Source of the DNA: Paenibacillus selenitireducens
Lineage (GTDB): Bacteria; Bacillota; Bacilli; Paenibacillales; Paenibacillaceae
Direction: 5' to 3'
Assembly (NCBI RefSeq): GCF_002021565.1
Contig: NZ_MSZX01000011.1
Span: 62,027 to 126,026 of the forward strand
Length of the DNA: 64,000 bases
Part shown: one piece after another, positions 63,201 to 64,000 of the stretch
How the letters are laid out: every line of letters starts with the position of its first letter
How positions within the stretch are numbered: the stretch's first letter is position 1
Position numbers and translations under genes: made by a program
Notes under the pieces: generated by a model
Database searches by the model: none
What the model saw: only the letters and a program-made list of their open reading frames with translations
What the model was told of the DNA's origin: nothing

Positions 63201-64000
63201 GAGCAAATCTGGACGTTCTACGAGGATTATGCGGGGGAGGAAGACCATTACTTGCCGCCGGATAATGTTCAATACGATCCGCCGAATGGCGTAGCCCATC
63301 GAACCTCGCCGACGAATATTGGGTTCTTGCTCACGGCTGCTCTCGCTGCTCGGGATTTCGGATTTATTACAACGCATGAACTTGTTGAGCGGTTGGAACG
63401 CACCGTGCAGACGATTGAACGATTGGATAAGTGGCAGGGTCATCTATATAACTGGTACGATACCTTGTCACTTAAGACTTTGCCGCCAGCTTATGTATCT
63501 ACGGTGGACTCCGGTAATTTCGTCGCCAGCTTGATGACAGTCAAGCAAGGATTAACTCGTTGGTTGAGGGAAGATGTCTCACAGCAACGACGGAGAGATA
63601 CCGGATTTTATGCAGGCATGCATGCGGAATTCGCTGTTGAGCTTGATAAGACGATGCCAGATGAGATCGCACGAAATCGCGTGGAAGAACTGAAAGATGC
63701 GGGCCGTTCCGATGTTGATCCTACGGAATCTTCACCGTCTGCACCCGTAATGCCTATGGCATGGGAGACGCAAGGGTACGCATTATTAGACCGGCTGGAG
63801 ATGCTGATCACGTCGACGGATTTCCACTCGCTCTATGACCATAAGGCGAAGTTGTTCGTGTTAGGTTTTCACGCTGCATCGGGTCAACGGGATAACATTC
63901 TCTACGATCTTCTCGCCTCGGAAGCTAGACAGACAAGCTTCGTTGCGATTGCGTTAGGCCAGATTTCGGTCTCCCATTGGATGGCCCTCGGGCGGACCGT
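60240..64000 (+). CDS. Cyclic beta-1,2-glucan synthase-like protein (NdvB type), 3' end outside window
   Basis: The frame is open from ATG 60240 (five bases after GGAGG) to the window edge, so at least 1253 residues are visible. Residues ~400-440 and 790-840 contain membrane helices (YLAIFVILLLIVSIWIG, then AYFFLLALAVSVLPG). Between them is a GT84-like glycosyltransferase region with the donor-binding TLDADTQLPMGSAQRM, followed by PARTRVIEGYGVLQPRI. After the second helix set comes a glucoamylase-like region with NGVAHRTSPTNIGFLLTAAL, HLYNWYDTLSL and YVSTVDSGNFVASL. This order matches NdvB, which makes cyclic beta-1,2-glucan. The phosphorylase (GH94) part expected at the C terminus lies beyond the window. 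Confidence 0.88.
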   Translation, partial: MTYTIEKLNQKARELALQHTPTLARSEPKYIRNQFESDLAGLRSFVISLQDVHAGCTQRAEEWLLDNAEFIEEQGLDVREQILHGSLRYMPQLHKQGILRIQALCEHYLELADGILHEDSFISYLNAYQEISALTLAETRSIPLMLRVALVHRIAETMLLVRERREVCLEVDQFLSRIEPSKLNKDTVNEVLDAAGQTAPLSGPWVVHLISHLREWAGDTALVREWLACKYENGSDDLDRIVTYEHQLQATYQVTAGNLITSLRHNERRDWEEFFERISLLDRTLREDGTGVYPQMDASSRHAVLNRVAHLAHRMRVPESLIASQAVALAKEAHEGVHGVHEQAPNLPQEEPNSLLPRPTFAAYYVFEPAGTRKLVQSLRQCSHPRRMPSVGMKQQAGKTYFASYLAIFVILLLIVSIWIGSGQGISPLGWIAIVLGVALPVSEWVMTGLHFAIERTCQPRPLLRYDFSNGVPHDASTMVVIPTIWSSIEEVRELADRLEIHYLANRDANIHYALLGDFTDAAEEKLAQDEVVIAFAKEQISALNRMYGGDGGTTFHLFQRRRQWNAREGVFMGWERKRGKLVEFVELLQGNQETSYDVMSGDASVLRTIRYIITLDADTQLPMGSAQRMIGTMHLPFNRPRLNPARTRVIEGYGVLQPRISVSHESAMRSKLAYFWSEPGMDPYAFAASDPYQDLFAQGIFTGKGIFDVDVFAELLCERIPENAVLSHDLLEGGFLRAGLLSDMELIDDHPSTFMAYQKRMHRWVRGDWQLLCWLYTKVCDRRGTLKPIDLSFLTRWQIIDNLRRSLLPIAYFFLLALAVSVLPGSPWRWVTLVMLTLLIPVIRQIFILRNNLTHPRRFLSTFTHVLIDIWTLPFQTVVLLDAVGKTLYRLMISKKRMLEWTSSFHVERSKNRQAAILHARGGYVLIVLFAIAAFMQPLSSLRWTGLALSLFWAFAPLAIRWLDQPVEQQDESIAPAEQEQLRALAEQIWTFYEDYAGEEDHYLPPDNVQYDPPNGVAHRTSPTNIGFLLTAALAARDFGFITTHELVERLERTVQTIERLDKWQGHLYNWYDTLSLKTLPPAYVSTVDSGNFVASLMTVKQGLTRWLREDVSQQRRRDTGFYAGMHAEFAVELDKTMPDEIARNRVEELKDAGRSDVDPTESSPSAPVMPMAWETQGYALLDRLEMLITSTDFHSLYDHKAKLFVLGFHAASGQRDNILYDLLASEARQTSFVAIALGQISVSHWMALGRT

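Overview
The window looks like a chromosomal segment of a spore-forming, low-to-mid GC Firmicute of the Paenibacillus type. The evidence is the strong GGAGG ribosome binding sites with frequent TTG/GTG starts, an SLH-anchored chitinase, several carbohydrate ABC importers each paired with a YesMN- or YtdP-type regulator, a CIRCE operator, CcpA-like cre sites and LuxS. Species assignment is inference. No rRNA, tRNA, CRISPR array, prophage or complete IS element was seen.

Layout. 1-2536: vitamin-type ECF importer (end of a membrane subunit, a double ATPase, a CblT-like S component). 2828-4590: a compact two-gene unit, a radical SAM/SPASM peptide maturase followed by a 27-residue cysteine-free peptide and a terminator; this is the best candidate for an undescribed RiPP system. 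4591-5318: decayed intergenic DNA with an SLH-gene remnant, a hexanucleotide microsatellite and a large perfect hairpin. 5319-8242 (minus): TetR regulator plus three-gene ABC exporter. 8504-9853: MATE exporter. 10154-15909: membrane AraC regulator and an LplABC-type importer. 16140-17525: amino acid permease behind a structured leader. 17670-29175: LacI regulator and a divergent glycan operon (six-hairpin glycosidase, GH4, GH2 beta-mannosidase, ABC importer, GH130 phosphorylase), probably for beta-mannoside oligosaccharides. 29343-31911: DEAD-box helicase and AlkC-like DNA glycosylase. 32393-36442: large S-layer chitinase. 36496-38660: SDR-luxS facing mtnN. 38836-41185: lipoprotein with two FMN-binding-like repeats, and ApbE.

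41346-44355: DsrE protein, HEAT protein with a tiny basic protein, and a PadR regulator with an unusual HAAS-FtsW/RodA fusion. 44576-46456: htpG behind CIRCE. 46509-52433: two 0.4-kb direct repeats flanking a DUF523/TudS-like gene, a rhodanese under a CsoR/CstR-type palindrome, and an assimilatory-type nitrite reductase/transporter operon (nirB-nirD-FNT) with an FNR-like site. 52498-59586: YesMN two-component system facing a third LplABC-type importer. 60240 to the end: a very large cyclic beta-1,2-glucan synthase-like gene cut by the window edge.

How it fits together: the window is dominated by polysaccharide scavenging (chitin, mannosides, other oligosaccharides) under local regulators plus CcpA. 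A second theme is redox and sulfur/nitrogen adaptation: FNR-like sites lie before both the nitrite operon and the FMN-lipoprotein/ApbE pair, and a persulfide-type operator precedes the rhodanese. Starts were moved from the longest ORF to the best ribosome binding site wherever this was visible. All family names come from motif recognition, not from searches.
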